Assembly: GCF_003628535.1 (NCBI RefSeq)
Contig: NZ_RBCI01000001.1
Span: forward strand, 868,001-932,000
Source of the DNA: Flavisolibacter nicotianae
GTDB taxonomy: Bacteria > Bacteroidota > Bacteroidia > Chitinophagales > Chitinophagaceae
Direction of reading: 5' to 3'
Length of the DNA: 64,000 nt
This document shows positions 8,121-17,160 of the stretch, piece after piece. The translations under genes and the position numbers were made by a program. How positions within the stretch are numbered: the stretch's first letter is position 1; each line of letters begins with the position of its first letter. The notes below the pieces were generated by a model. That model saw nothing but the letters and a program-made list of their open reading frames with translations, had not been told where the DNA came from and did not search any database.

Positions 8121-9224
8121 ATGAAGAACACGCCTTTCACCCAGAAGCACATCGAACTGGGCGCCAAGATGGCCGCCTTTGCCGGATACAACATGCCGAT
8201 CAGTTACAGCGGCATCAACGATGAGCACCAAACCGTTCGTCGCAACGCCGGAGTGTTTGATGTCAGCCACATGGGTGAATTTATGCTGAAAGGAGAGGGC
8301 GCACTTGACCTTATTCAGCGGGTGACTTCCAATGATGCATCGAAACTCACGGCCGGCAAAGCGCAATACAGTTGCCTGCCCAACGAGCAGGGCGGCATTG
8401 TGGATGACCTGCTGGTGTACTGTATCGAAGAGAATAAGGTGTACATGCTGGTGGTCAATGCCAGCAACATTGAAAAAGACTGGAACTGGATTCAACAGCA
8501 CAACCCTTCGACGGGCTCAGGACAGGCTGTGGAAATGCACAACATTTCCGACGACACCTGCCTGCTGGCGGTGCAGGGACCGAATGCCACCAAAATTTTG
8601 CAGTCGCTGACCGAAATGGATATTCTCAACCTGAAATACTACACGTTTGTGAAAGGCGAGTTTGCCGGTGTGAAAAACGTGCTGGTAAGTGCAACGGGTT
8701 ATACCGGTGCCGGCGGAGTGGAAATTTATTTTGAGAACAAGGACGACAACGCCGAAAAAATCTGGAACGCCATTTTTGAAGCCGGCGCCGCCCAGGGCAT
8801 CAAACCCATTGGGCTGGCCGCAAGGGATACGCTTCGCCTGGAAATGGGTTACTGTCTTTACGGCAACGATATCGACGATACCACCTCTCCACTGGAAGCT
8901 GGCCTGGCGTGGATCACCAAGCTTTCGAAAGGTGATTTCACAGCCAGGGAAATTTTGCAAAAACAAAAAGAAGAAGGCGTCAAACGAAAGCTCGTTGGCT
9001 TTGAAATGGTGGACAAAGGAATTCCCCGTCATCATTACGAGATCTGCGATAAAGACGGCAATCCGATCGGCTATGTAACCTCGGGCACGCAATCGCCCAG
9101 CCTGGGTAAAGCCATTGGTATGGGTTATGTGGACATTGCCCACTCTTCCCTCGACAGCATCGTCTACATCAAAGTGCGGGAGAAACTGTTGCAGGCGAAA
9201 GTGGTGAAAATCCCGTTTGCCTGA
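8121..9224 (+). CDS. gcvT: aminomethyltransferase, glycine cleavage T protein
   Basis: A 367-residue tetrahydrofolate-dependent aminomethyltransferase. It transfers the methylene group from the aminomethyl-lipoyl H protein to THF, releasing ammonia. Typical blocks are [74 protein letters not shown] and the C-terminal barrel with [18 protein letters not shown]. No gcvH or gcvP is adjacent. Residues about 128-136 (PSTGSGQA) come from a short dispersed-repeat-like sequence inserted in frame at a surface loop, where other GcvT proteins have a few unrelated residues. The stop overlaps the next start (TGATG), indicating translational coupling. Confidence 0.96.
   Translation: MKNTPFTQKHIELGAKMAAFAGYNMPISYSGINDEHQTVRRNAGVFDVSHMGEFMLKGEGALDLIQRVTSNDASKLTAGKAQYSCLPNEQGGIVDDLLVYCIEENKVYMLVVNASNIEKDWNWIQQHNPSTGSGQAVEMHNISDDTCLLAVQGPNATKILQSLTEMDILNLKYYTFVKGEFAGVKNVLVSATGYTGAGGVEIYFENKDDNAEKIWNAIFEAGAAQGIKPIGLAARDTLRLEMGYCLYGNDIDDTTSPLEAGLAWITKLSKGDFTAREILQKQKEEGVKRKLVGFEMVDKGIPRHHYEICDKDGNPIGYVTSGTQSPSLGKAIGMGYVDIAHSSLDSIVYIKVREKLLQAKVVKIPFA
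8504..8528. repeat. dispersed-repeat-like insertion inside gcvT
   Basis: The run starting CCCTTCGACGGGCTCAGG and continuing ACAGGCT resembles the short CTTCGAC...GCTCAGG-type interspersed repeats found in many bacterial genomes. It is read in frame as PSTGSGQA within gcvT. No second copy was noticed in this window. Confidence 0.55.
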
Positions 9225-9700
9225 TGCCGCTGATCGTTATTGAAACCTTTATCAACGCTTCTCCGCAGGTTGTCTATGACTTAAGCAGAAGCGTTGATCT
9301 GCACAAAGCCTCTATGATACATTGCCAGGAAGAGATTATTGATGGCGTAAGAAATGGTTTGATGCAGAAAGGCGATACAGTGACATGGAGAGCCTTCCAT
9401 TTTTTGAAAAGCAGGACACTGAAAGTAAAACTGACAGAAGAAGAACCACCAAGGTTCTTTGCCGATGAAATGATAGAAGGTGACTTTAAAAAGATGCGGC
9501 ACGAACATGCGTTCACACTGGAAAAAAACGGGACACTCATGACTGACCGTTTTTTATTTGAATCGCCTTTTGGTATAATTGGACAACTAGCCAACTACCT
9601 GTTTTTGAAAAATTACATGACCCGGTTGCTGAAGAAAAGAAATGCAGTCATCAAAAGAATAGCAGAAAGCAACGGGGCAAAACAATATTTACACAGCTGA
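9224..9700 (+). CDS. SRPBCC (START-like) family protein
   Basis: A 158-residue soluble protein with the SRPBCC ligand-binding fold layout. An N-terminal strand with the motif IETFINASPQVVYDLSRSVDLH is followed by a beta-rich middle (GDTVTWRAFHFLKSRTLKVKL, then DGDFKKMRHEHAF-like strands) and a long C-terminal helix (YMTRLLKKRNAVIKRIAES). The fold makes a hydrophobic cavity for lipids or other small ligands. No catalytic residues can be named. Its ATG overlaps the gcvT stop by one base, so the two are co-translated, although no functional link to glycine cleavage is known to me. Confidence 0.85.
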   Translation: MPLIVIETFINASPQVVYDLSRSVDLHKASMIHCQEEIIDGVRNGLMQKGDTVTWRAFHFLKSRTLKVKLTEEEPPRFFADEMIEGDFKKMRHEHAFTLEKNGTLMTDRFLFESPFGIIGQLANYLFLKNYMTRLLKKRNAVIKRIAESNGAKQYLHS

Positions 9701-9803
9701 ACAAACTATCCTCTATTCCCGTTTCTGCCCGGCTCATCCAATCGAGCGATTGACCAATCGTCTACCTTTGCTTTCCTGATTTTTCACCTTAAATCAACAA
9801 ACG

Positions 9804-11639
9804 ATGCAAAGCTCTACTCTTCAAAAAAGAGCAGGCATCATTCTCACCGGCGCTTTTTGCCTGCTCCACTTCGTTGTGTTTTCGCAAGACCTTTCTCCTC
9901 TCACGCTGAAAGAAAAAATTAAAGGTTCCCGGTCCATTGTGCTCGCAAGGTTTGTCGACTACCAGTCGTACCTGGCGATCGGCGACAACATCTACACCCT
10001 GCACAAAGTGACGGTCATTGCCCACCTGCGCAAAAAGAAACCGCCCAATGAATTTTACATTATTGCCCCCGGCGGCTGGATGGAAAACCGGGCTACCGTT
10101 GTGTATCCTTCGATTCACCTGGCCGATGGCGCCGAGGCAGTGCTGTTCATCGAGGACGAGGACTTTGTCTTCGACAACAAGGCCGTCAGGGCCCAGCAGC
10201 CAAAGATGCCCCAATACAAATTGTACGGGTATCCGCAAGGGGCCATGCTCAATGTCAACAACTGGTACGACGATGTAGGAGGACGTAAACCGGAGACGCA
10301 ACTGCTTTCCGACATTGCGAGCCTTGCAGGCGACCAGTGGGTAACGGCGAAGGGCGATGTTTTTGCTGCCCGGAAGCCGGCTCCCCAGCCACCGCCCTCA
10401 CCGAGTCCCGGCGGCATCAGTTCCTTTGCGCCCAACCCCACCAGGTCCGGCACCATTAACCCTTCGGACTACCTCACCATCACGGGCTCGGGCTTTGGCT
10501 CGGCGCCAGGCACCGTGGCCTTTGCCAACGCAGATGACGGCGGTGCTTCCCGCATCACGCCGCCCGCCACCAGCGATTATGTTTCGTGGGCCGACAACCA
10601 GATCGTGGTAAAAGTGCCCACCCGGGCCGGCACCGGCAGCTTTGTAGTGAACAGCACCTTTACGTCGCCCTCGGCACTCACGGTTTCGTATGCGCTGATC
10701 GACATCTACAGCAGTTTTCTCAATTTTCCTGTCACCACCCGCCAACTGCCGCACCTGGTGAATAAAAATGGCCTGGGCGGCTACACATTTTTGTACAACA
10801 GCACGTCCGGCTTTTCGGGCAACGCGGCGGCCGTGGCGGCCTATGAGCGGGCCCTTACTACCTGGCGCGGCGCCACCGGCGTCAACTTCCGCACAGGCGG
10901 CACCACCACTGCAACGAATACCAATGACGGCATCAACACGGTGCTTTTCGGCACCCTGCCCGCCGGCACGTTGGCCCAAACCCTGACCAACTATTCCGGC
11001 ACCGGCTCGACAGGCAGCTGCGAGCGGCAAAACACGGTTTGGTACATCAACGACATTGACATGGTTTTTTCCACGGTGCCCACCAGCAATACCACCTGGC
11101 AGTTCGGTCCCTCGCTTCCCGGATTTTACCAGTACGATTTTGAATCGGTGGCCCTGCACGAGCTGGGGCATGCCCATAACCTGGGCCACGTGATTGCACC
11201 GGGGCAGGTGATGCACTATGCCATCTCCAATGGGCAGACGGCAAGAACGCTCAGCGCCAACGACATTGCCGCCGGTAAAGAAATGATGGCCTGGTCCTCG
11301 AGCCTTTGCCTGATACCGGCTGGCGTGTTTGGCCCGATGACACCAACAACAGCCACCCTTACGCAGGCCGTCACTCTTGGCAAAAGGGAGCAGAACGCCG
11401 CTGCAACAACGACCGTCAAAGCGTGGATCGACAAAAGCTTGCTGCGGGTGAATTTCTCCACGGAATCTGCTGCACAGCACATGCTTTACCTCTATAATGC
11501 CGAGGGCCGGCTGCTGTTGCAACAAAAGCTGCCAACGCAACAAAACCTGATTTCCCTGCCGCCGGCTGCGAGAGGCGCCTTGCTCTACCGTATACGCACA
11601 AACGAAAACTGGCAAACGGGCAAGCTGTTCGCTCAATAG
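9804..11639 (+). CDS. secreted matrixin-like zinc metalloprotease with IPT/TIG domain
   Basis: A 611-residue secreted protein with a signal peptide (about 1-28, ending FVVFSQ). After an N-terminal domain of unknown type comes a proline-rich linker and an IPT/TIG immunoglobulin-like domain (about 205-300). The protease domain has the metzincin motif HELGHAHNLGH (H452, E453, H456, H462) and a Met-turn (VMHYA), which assigns it to the matrixin-like group. The C-terminal ~70 residues (LLRVNFSTES, LYLYNAEGRLLL, GALLYRIRTNENWQTGKLFA) resemble a type IX secretion sorting domain. Export across the outer membrane followed by proteolysis outside the cell is therefore likely. The substrate is unknown. 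The gene stands alone. Confidence 0.88.
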   Translation: MQSSTLQKRAGIILTGAFCLLHFVVFSQDLSPLTLKEKIKGSRSIVLARFVDYQSYLAIGDNIYTLHKVTVIAHLRKKKPPNEFYIIAPGGWMENRATVVYPSIHLADGAEAVLFIEDEDFVFDNKAVRAQQPKMPQYKLYGYPQGAMLNVNNWYDDVGGRKPETQLLSDIASLAGDQWVTAKGDVFAARKPAPQPPPSPSPGGISSFAPNPTRSGTINPSDYLTITGSGFGSAPGTVAFANADDGGASRITPPATSDYVSWADNQIVVKVPTRAGTGSFVVNSTFTSPSALTVSYALIDIYSSFLNFPVTTRQLPHLVNKNGLGGYTFLYNSTSGFSGNAAAVAAYERALTTWRGATGVNFRTGGTTTATNTNDGINTVLFGTLPAGTLAQTLTNYSGTGSTGSCERQNTVWYINDIDMVFSTVPTSNTTWQFGPSLPGFYQYDFESVALHELGHAHNLGHVIAPGQVMHYAISNGQTARTLSANDIAAGKEMMAWSSSLCLIPAGVFGPMTPTTATLTQAVTLGKREQNAAATTTVKAWIDKSLLRVNFSTESAAQHMLYLYNAEGRLLLQQKLPTQQNLISLPPAARGALLYRIRTNENWQTGKLFAQ

Positions 11640-11719
11640 CAGCAAAGACTGAAGCCGTTTAACGGACCTTCTGCGAAGCGCCTGTGATGACGGGGATCAC
11701 AACAACCGGATTGTGTCCA

Positions 11720-11747
11720 GGAAGGCAGGTGCTGCCTTCCTTTTTTT
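11720..11747 (+). terminator. terminator after the metalloprotease gene
   Basis: Stem GGAAGGCAG/CTGCCTTCC with a 3-nt loop, followed by seven T. Confidence 0.92.
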
Positions 11748-11752
11748 GCCCC

Positions 11753-11760
11753 TACATTTG
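11753..11760 (+). promoter_or_regulatory. -7 promoter element upstream of comB
   Basis: TACATTTG matches TAnnTTTG immediately after the terminator and 69 bp before the comB ATG. The -33 region is not clearly conserved. Confidence 0.5.
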
Positions 11761-11829
11761 CAGCTGCTTTTGCCGGATTTCCGTTGTTCAACGGCCCGTC
11801 CGGCGAAAGCAGCACCAATTTTTGAACAC

Positions 11830-12558
11830 ATGACAAAACCCACTTTATATACCTGTCTTTCCCCGGCACTCCTGCACCTCTATGATGTGAAGAACACGAT
11901 TGTTGTAGTGATCGATGTGCTGCGGGCCACGTCCACCATTGCCACAGCCCTGCACAACGGCGCCAGGGAAATCATTCCTGTCGACAGCGTGGAACGGTGC
12001 ATTCAGCTCGGAACACAGATTGAATGCGTGACGGCCGGTGAACGTGACGGGCAGGTGGCGCCGGGTCTTCAATACGGTAACTCGTCGTTTGAATACCCGG
12101 AAGAATTCATTAAAGGAAAAATCCTGGTGCTCACCACCACCAATGGCACCAAGCTGCTGCACATGGCGCTGGCCAAGGGCGCCACGGAAATCATCACCGG
12201 TTCGTTTCTGAACCTTTCTGCTGTTTGTGAGCATTTGATCGGGATGAAGAAAAATGTCATTCTTGGCTGCGCTGCGTGGAAGGACAAACCAAACATTGAA
12301 GACACCCTCTTCGCCGGTGCTGTTGTAGCAAGGGTGAAAGAGCATTTTACCATCAACTGCGATGCGTCGCACATGGCTGAAAATCTTTACTCTTTTGCAA
12401 AAGAGGATCTCTATGAATTCATGAAAAAGAACGATGCATCACACTACCATCGCCTTACCAACTTTGGCCTGGAAAGAGACATCCGGCATTGCCTCACGGA
12501 AGACCTGGCGAACATCCTGCCGGAGTATGTGGATGGGAAATTGGTGGTGCAGAAATAA
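11830..12558 (+). CDS. comB: ComB-like 2-phosphosulfolactate phosphatase
   Basis: 242 residues from the ATG at 11830. An upstream GTG at 11713 is in frame but lies in the preceding terminator. The ComB family is Mg-dependent and dephosphorylates 2-phosphosulfolactate in coenzyme M synthesis. Characteristic blocks are VVVIDVLRATSTIATALHNG near the start, LTTTNGTKLLHMA, GSFLNLSAVCEHL and the cluster CAAWKDKPNIEDTLFAGAVV. Coenzyme M itself is not expected in this lineage, and no comA or comC is nearby. The enzyme may instead feed sulfolactate or sulfonolipid metabolism, or act on another phosphoester. That role is inference. Confidence 0.87.
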   Translation: MTKPTLYTCLSPALLHLYDVKNTIVVVIDVLRATSTIATALHNGAREIIPVDSVERCIQLGTQIECVTAGERDGQVAPGLQYGNSSFEYPEEFIKGKILVLTTTNGTKLLHMALAKGATEIITGSFLNLSAVCEHLIGMKKNVILGCAAWKDKPNIEDTLFAGAVVARVKEHFTINCDASHMAENLYSFAKEDLYEFMKKNDASHYHRLTNFGLERDIRHCLTEDLANILPEYVDGKLVVQK

Positions 12559-12740
12559 GCCAGCCAGCAACGTTGATTTTAACGGTAAAATAGCCCCATT
12601 TGTCAGGTTATATGAAAATGTTTCGTTTACTTTTGCCGATTGGCCTCTTTCAAAGAGAGTAGGCAGTAAGCAGTAGGCAGTAAGCAGTATTCCACGCCGC
12701 AGCCTGCCGGCTGCATGCTGCCAACTGCCAACTTTCATCT
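12559..12740. other. 182-bp intergenic region with -7 element
   Basis: Contains TACTTTTG (12628-12635), a TAnnTTTG match with a TTG 25 bp upstream, as a possible promoter for the SNF2 gene. The rest is the repeat described next. Confidence 0.45.
12658..12735. repeat. 14-bp tandem repeat with imperfect inverted partner
   Basis: AGTAGGCAGTAAGC is present twice in tandem from 12658 and a third unit begins at 12686. About 30 bp later, CTGCCAACTGCCAACT runs in the opposite sense and could pair with it, forming a long imperfect hairpin just before the SNF2 start codon. Confidence 0.7.
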
Positions 12741-15700
12741 ATGGCTTTACCGCATTTAATTAAATACGTTTACACACACGGTTCTGATGAAGTGATTCGC
12801 CGGGGAAAAAAGATCCATGCCATTGGCTTTGTGGAACTGGTAGAGCACGACGACCTCTTTGGCTCTGCCGTTTTCCGGGTGAAGGACGATAATTATTCCA
12901 CTTTCTATAAAGTTTACATCCAGCACTACAAGGATCCCAAGACGGTGTCGCTGCGTTGTGCCTGCCCTTACAACCTGGGTGATATTTGCCGGCACGAAGC
13001 GGCGGCTCTGCTGCGCCTGCAGGAAATGATGGATAAGGGACAGCTGGTCGCAGATGACGTGGCCTACGATCAGCGCCACACGGTGGCCAAGATGAAGACC
13101 ATCGACCTGAAAACCATCCAGCTTCTGTCCAGCCATGCCATCATTGCCGAAGCGGAAGCCTGGCTGCAGAAACACAAGCCGACGATTGAAAGTGCAAAAG
13201 AAGAAACCGTACGGGCAAAGGTGACCCTGGATGGCACGGAATACGACGTGATCATCCGCCGCAATGAAGAGCGCAATTTCGATACCAGCTCCGATTACGA
13301 CGACCCGGCGCATCTTCTCTGCCTGCCGAAAGTGATCGTGTTCCTGCACCTGCTGCGCACCAAAGGACAACACTATTTCGAGACCATCCGCAACTGGGAC
13401 AAGGAAAAAAACAAGCTGCTCGAAGCCTATGGTTATTCGCTGAACGACGACCTGAAAGGCAAGTTCGAATTCAGTTACAAAGACGGTAAGCCTTTTTTGC
13501 GGGTGCTGGACCGCAACATCAAACGCATTGCCACCCCAACACCGCTCACTGCGCCACGCTTTGAAAAAGTAGAAGTGGCCGAAGAAGATGTCAAACCCAA
13601 ACAGCATGTCATTTCCAAAAAGCTGGGTGTTGTTTTCAACTTCAACAAAGACCTTTATCCCTTCTTCTCGCTGGACCTGATTGAAGGCGAGATGGATGAA
13701 GAAGGCAGCTTTGCCGGCAACGTGCTAAAGCTGGAATTATCCCGCTACGTGGAAACCGAATCGTACAGCGAAGAAGACAAAGCTTTACTACAGCTGGTGC
13801 GCAAACTGCAGGACGCAGAGATCAATAAATACGTGAGCCGCAATTCGCCTTTCGCCGGCTTTTGGGAAAACATTATTCACCACGAAGACGACGATCTGCC
13901 GGCGGAAACAAAAAGCCTCATTGCCGAATACCTTCTTCCCAAATTGAAAAAATTATTCGCCGAGTTTGAAGGTGCACCCACCTTTGTCCTCACGAAAGGG
14001 AAGCTCTTTAAAACCGCGTCGCTGCAAAAAGTGGAACTGAGCAACGATTATTTATCGCCGCATTTCAGTGTCAGCAACGACGACGACAGCTACGAAATTG
14101 AATGCTATGTAAAGCCCGATGGCGTGGCGCATTCACTGGAAGAGAACGAGGAACGGTCGCCGCTGGTGTATCTCTACAATCACCAGCTCTCCATCTGGGA
14201 AAACAAGGAAGCCGCGGAAACGGCCGAAAGCTTTGGTGAAAAAGGCGCTGAAAAAGTGGCCGGTGATGACTGGCCGCAAACACTGCTGCGAAAGGTGATG
14301 CCACTGACAAAAGAGTACAAAGTTGACTTCGACCGCAGCCTCGTGGAAGAAGTAAAAGACGGCGAGCCCGAAACCAAACTGACCCTGATTGAAAAAGGCG
14401 AGTACCTTGTTTTTCAACCAATCTACAGCTACAAAGGTTTTGATACAAAAGGGGCGGACAAAGGGGAACTGATCATCCCGCACGGCAACAAGGTCGTAGT
14501 GGTGCACCGCAACCGCGAAGCGGAAAAAGCCTTTCTGCACAAGCTGTCCATGCTGCACTCCAACTTCGTTCCTTTTGATGACGGCGCCTCGCTGGCCCTG
14601 AAAGGTGCAGAGGTGCTGAAGAATAACTGGTTCTTTCTTTTCGTGGATGCCATGAACGAATCCAAGGTGCCCGTGTTTGGTTTTGAATCGCTGAAGAACT
14701 TTCGTTTCAACACGGCCAAGCCGCAAACACACATTTACATTTCGTCGCACACCGACTGGTTCGATGCCAAGGTGGACATCCTGTTTGGTGACCAGAAGGT
14801 CAGTGTGGCCGAAGTGAAAAAAGCCCTTGCCAACAAACAACAGTTCGTCCAACTCAACGACGGCACACTGGGCATCCTGCCCGAAGAGTGGCTCAAAAAA
14901 TATTCGCTTCTTTTCCGTGTCGGCGAAGGCCGCACCGACAAGCTGAAGCTGTCGCGTTATCACCTCAGCGTGATTGATGAACTCTACGAAAACCGCAACG
15001 CGGAAGAGCTCACCATCCAACTGGAAGAAAAGTACGAACGTATCAAAGAGTTTGATACCATCAAGGAAGTGCCGCCGCCGGAGAACCTGGCGCCGATCCT
15101 GCGCCCTTACCAGGTGTCGGGTTTTCAATGGCTCAATTACCTCAAAGACGTGTCGTGGGGCGGCATTCTGGCCGACGACATGGGTTTGGGTAAAACCGTG
15201 CAGGCGCTTTCGTTTCTGCAGCATTACTACGACAACAACGACGGCGAGATGAAAGCCCTCGTCGTTTGTCCCACCACGCTGATCTACAACTGGGAGAACG
15301 AGATCAAAAAATTTACGCCGTCGCTGGAATACTATATTCATCACGGCCCCCTGCGCAGCCGCGACCTGAACGAATTGCTGCAGCACCATATCATCATTAC
15401 CACCTATGGTACGCTCCGCAGCGACATCAAGCTCTTTACGCAGATGAAGTTTGACTGCGTGATCCTCGATGAGTCGCAGGCCATCAAAAACCCAACGAGC
15501 AAGGTGACGAAAGCGGCTTCGCTGCTGCATGCCAAAAACCGGTTGTGCATGAGCGGTACACCGCTTCAGAACAATACGTTTGACATTTATGCGCAGATGA
15601 ATTTTCTCAATCCCGGCATGCTGGGTTCCGTGGAATTCTTCCGCCAGGAGTTTGCCATTCCCATCGACAAGTTTGGCGAGCAGGAACAGAAAGAACACCT

Positions 15701-16490
15701 CAAAAAAATACTGTACCCCTTCATTCTTCGCCGCACCAAAGAGCAGGTGGCCAAAGACCTGCCGGATAAAACCGAGATGGTGCTCTTCTGCGAAATGGAA
15801 GATGAGCAGCGCCGGATCTACGATGCCTACCGCAACGACTTCCGGGCAAAGATCATGGGAACGATCGAAGAGCAGGGCATCCAGCGTTCGCAGCTCACCA
15901 TCCTGCAGGGTTTGATGAAGCTGCGGCAGATCTGCGACTCACCGGCCATTTTGAACGAGGAGGAAAAATTCCCGAATCATTCCATCAAGCTCGACGAACT
16001 GGCCCGGGAAATCACCGAGAACATCGGCGACCACAAGGCGCTGATCTTTTCGCAGTTTCTCGGCATGCTGGCCCTCATCAAAGCAAAGCTGGACGAGCTG
16101 GGTGTGAAGTACGAATACTTTGACGGCAGCACATCCGCACCCGACAGGGAAAAGGCCATCCAGGCTTTCCAGAACGATGAAGAGACAAGGGTGTTTTTGA
16201 TTTCGCTGAAAGCCGGTGGTGTGGGTTTGAACTTAACGGCAGCGGACTATGTGTACATCGTCGACCCCTGGTGGAACCCCGCCGTGGAGCAACAGGCCAT
16301 CGACCGTACGCACCGCATCGGGCAAACCAAGAACATCTTTGCCTACCGCATGATCTGTAAAGACACGATCGAAGACAAGATCATGCAACTGCAGGAAAAA
16401 AAGCGGGCCCTGGCCAAAGACCTTATCGCTGACGATACTTCGTTTGTAAAAGCGCTGTCGAAGGAAGACGTGGAATACCTGTTCAGTTAA
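12741..16490 (+). CDS. SNF2-family DNA-dependent ATPase with SWIM zinc finger
   Basis: A 1249-residue Swi2/Snf2 ATPase of the bacterial SWIM-containing type. Near the N-terminus is a SWIM zinc-binding motif, CxC then CxH in CACPYNLGDICRH (about residues 74-86), followed by a long variable region to about 790. The N-terminal helicase lobe has LRPYQVSGFQWLNYL, Walker A DDMGLGKT (about 813-820), motif II DESQ (about 909) and motif III MSGTPLQNN. The C-terminal lobe shows FSQFLGMLALI, FDGSTSAPDREKAI, SLKAGGVGLNLT and WWNPAVEQQAIDRTHRIGQ. All ATPase motifs look intact. Such proteins move along dsDNA and remodel protein-DNA complexes. The bacterial role, perhaps recycling of RNA polymerase or DNA repair, is not established here. 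Confidence 0.95.
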   Translation: MALPHLIKYVYTHGSDEVIRRGKKIHAIGFVELVEHDDLFGSAVFRVKDDNYSTFYKVYIQHYKDPKTVSLRCACPYNLGDICRHEAAALLRLQEMMDKGQLVADDVAYDQRHTVAKMKTIDLKTIQLLSSHAIIAEAEAWLQKHKPTIESAKEETVRAKVTLDGTEYDVIIRRNEERNFDTSSDYDDPAHLLCLPKVIVFLHLLRTKGQHYFETIRNWDKEKNKLLEAYGYSLNDDLKGKFEFSYKDGKPFLRVLDRNIKRIATPTPLTAPRFEKVEVAEEDVKPKQHVISKKLGVVFNFNKDLYPFFSLDLIEGEMDEEGSFAGNVLKLELSRYVETESYSEEDKALLQLVRKLQDAEINKYVSRNSPFAGFWENIIHHEDDDLPAETKSLIAEYLLPKLKKLFAEFEGAPTFVLTKGKLFKTASLQKVELSNDYLSPHFSVSNDDDSYEIECYVKPDGVAHSLEENEERSPLVYLYNHQLSIWENKEAAETAESFGEKGAEKVAGDDWPQTLLRKVMPLTKEYKVDFDRSLVEEVKDGEPETKLTLIEKGEYLVFQPIYSYKGFDTKGADKGELIIPHGNKVVVVHRNREAEKAFLHKLSMLHSNFVPFDDGASLALKGAEVLKNNWFFLFVDAMNESKVPVFGFESLKNFRFNTAKPQTHIYISSHTDWFDAKVDILFGDQKVSVAEVKKALANKQQFVQLNDGTLGILPEEWLKKYSLLFRVGEGRTDKLKLSRYHLSVIDELYENRNAEELTIQLEEKYERIKEFDTIKEVPPPENLAPILRPYQVSGFQWLNYLKDVSWGGILADDMGLGKTVQALSFLQHYYDNNDGEMKALVVCPTTLIYNWENEIKKFTPSLEYYIHHGPLRSRDLNELLQHHIIITTYGTLRSDIKLFTQMKFDCVILDESQAIKNPTSKVTKAASLLHAKNRLCMSGTPLQNNTFDIYAQMNFLNPGMLGSVEFFRQEFAIPIDKFGEQEQKEHLKKILYPFILRRTKEQVAKDLPDKTEMVLFCEMEDEQRRIYDAYRNDFRAKIMGTIEEQGIQRSQLTILQGLMKLRQICDSPAILNEEEKFPNHSIKLDELAREITENIGDHKALIFSQFLGMLALIKAKLDELGVKYEYFDGSTSAPDREKAIQAFQNDEETRVFLISLKAGGVGLNLTAADYVYIVDPWWNPAVEQQAIDRTHRIGQTKNIFAYRMICKDTIEDKIMQLQEKKRALAKDLIADDTSFVKALSKEDVEYLFS

Positions 16491-16512
16491 TACACGGACG
16501 CTATTATCTTGT

Positions 16513-16546
16513 AAAACAGCCCGCAAAAGCGGGCTGTTTTGTTTTC
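16513..16546 (+). terminator. terminator after the SNF2 gene
   Basis: 12-bp stem AAAACAGCCCGC/GCGGGCTGTTTT with loop AAAA, followed by GTTTTC. Confidence 0.93.
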
Positions 16547-16674
16547 GCACAAGTTTTTGCCTGGTTCCGGTTGAGGGACATCAATATTTTATAAGGAATT
16601 TTTTATACATAACGATTCCGCGGAAATACGCACGGTTCTTGCCTTCCGGAGGTTTCATCCTTAAAATTTAATCT

Positions 16675-17070
16675 ATGAAGAAGCTATTGTTTTCTTTCTT
16701 CCTTCTTGGCATTGTGGGTGTTGCATCGGCCCAAACCACGCCGCCGGATACGACAAAAAACAAACCGGTGGTTCCGGGCAGTTTGCCTGCCGACACAACC
16801 GTTCCGAAAGCAATGAAACCAGTGACAGACACATCGGCAACGAAAGTTGGTTCCATGACCAGTACTTCCAACAACAATGCAGCCGACAGCACGGCGACTG
16901 CAGCACCTGTCGCCGACAGCACAGCCAAACCGGCAACCGGCGTACCGGCCCCGAATCCCACCGACGCCAAAATAAAATCGAAAACCAAAATGGCAGACGG
17001 TAATGTGATCAAGGTTAAAACAAAAGACGGTAGAACAAAAGTGAAAGGCGATCAGAAAGAGAACCAGTAA
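16675..17070 (+). CDS. small secreted low-complexity protein
   Basis: A 131-residue protein with a clear signal peptide (KKLLFSFFLLGIVGVASAQ). The mature part is low-complexity and rich in Thr, Ala, Pro, Asp, Ser and Lys (repeated ADST and DTT units). It ends in a basic Lys-rich segment (IKSKTKMADGNVIKVKTKDG). No domain is recognised. The composition suggests an extended, disordered periplasmic or surface protein. A second secreted low-complexity protein of similar flavour is encoded at 50067. The gene is framed by terminators on both sides, so it is its own transcription unit. Confidence 0.75.
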   Translation: MKKLLFSFFLLGIVGVASAQTTPPDTTKNKPVVPGSLPADTTVPKAMKPVTDTSATKVGSMTSTSNNNAADSTATAAPVADSTAKPATGVPAPNPTDAKIKSKTKMADGNVIKVKTKDGRTKVKGDQKENQ

Positions 17071-17083
17071 TGTAATAAAGAAG

Positions 17084-17109
17084 AGCCCCGGTAAAGCGGG
17101 GCTTTTTTG
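17084..17109 (+). terminator. terminator after the small secreted protein gene
   Basis: Stem AGCCCCG/CGGGGCT with a 6-nt loop, followed by six T. Confidence 0.93.
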
Positions 17110-17160
17110 TGTCGCACCTGTACCTGTCAACTTTTGCCTGGCCGCTGTTGTTACCCATTC

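Noticed and set aside
11713-11829. Upstream GTG start for comB
   Set aside because: It lies within the terminator of the preceding gene, and the conserved domain starts after 11830.
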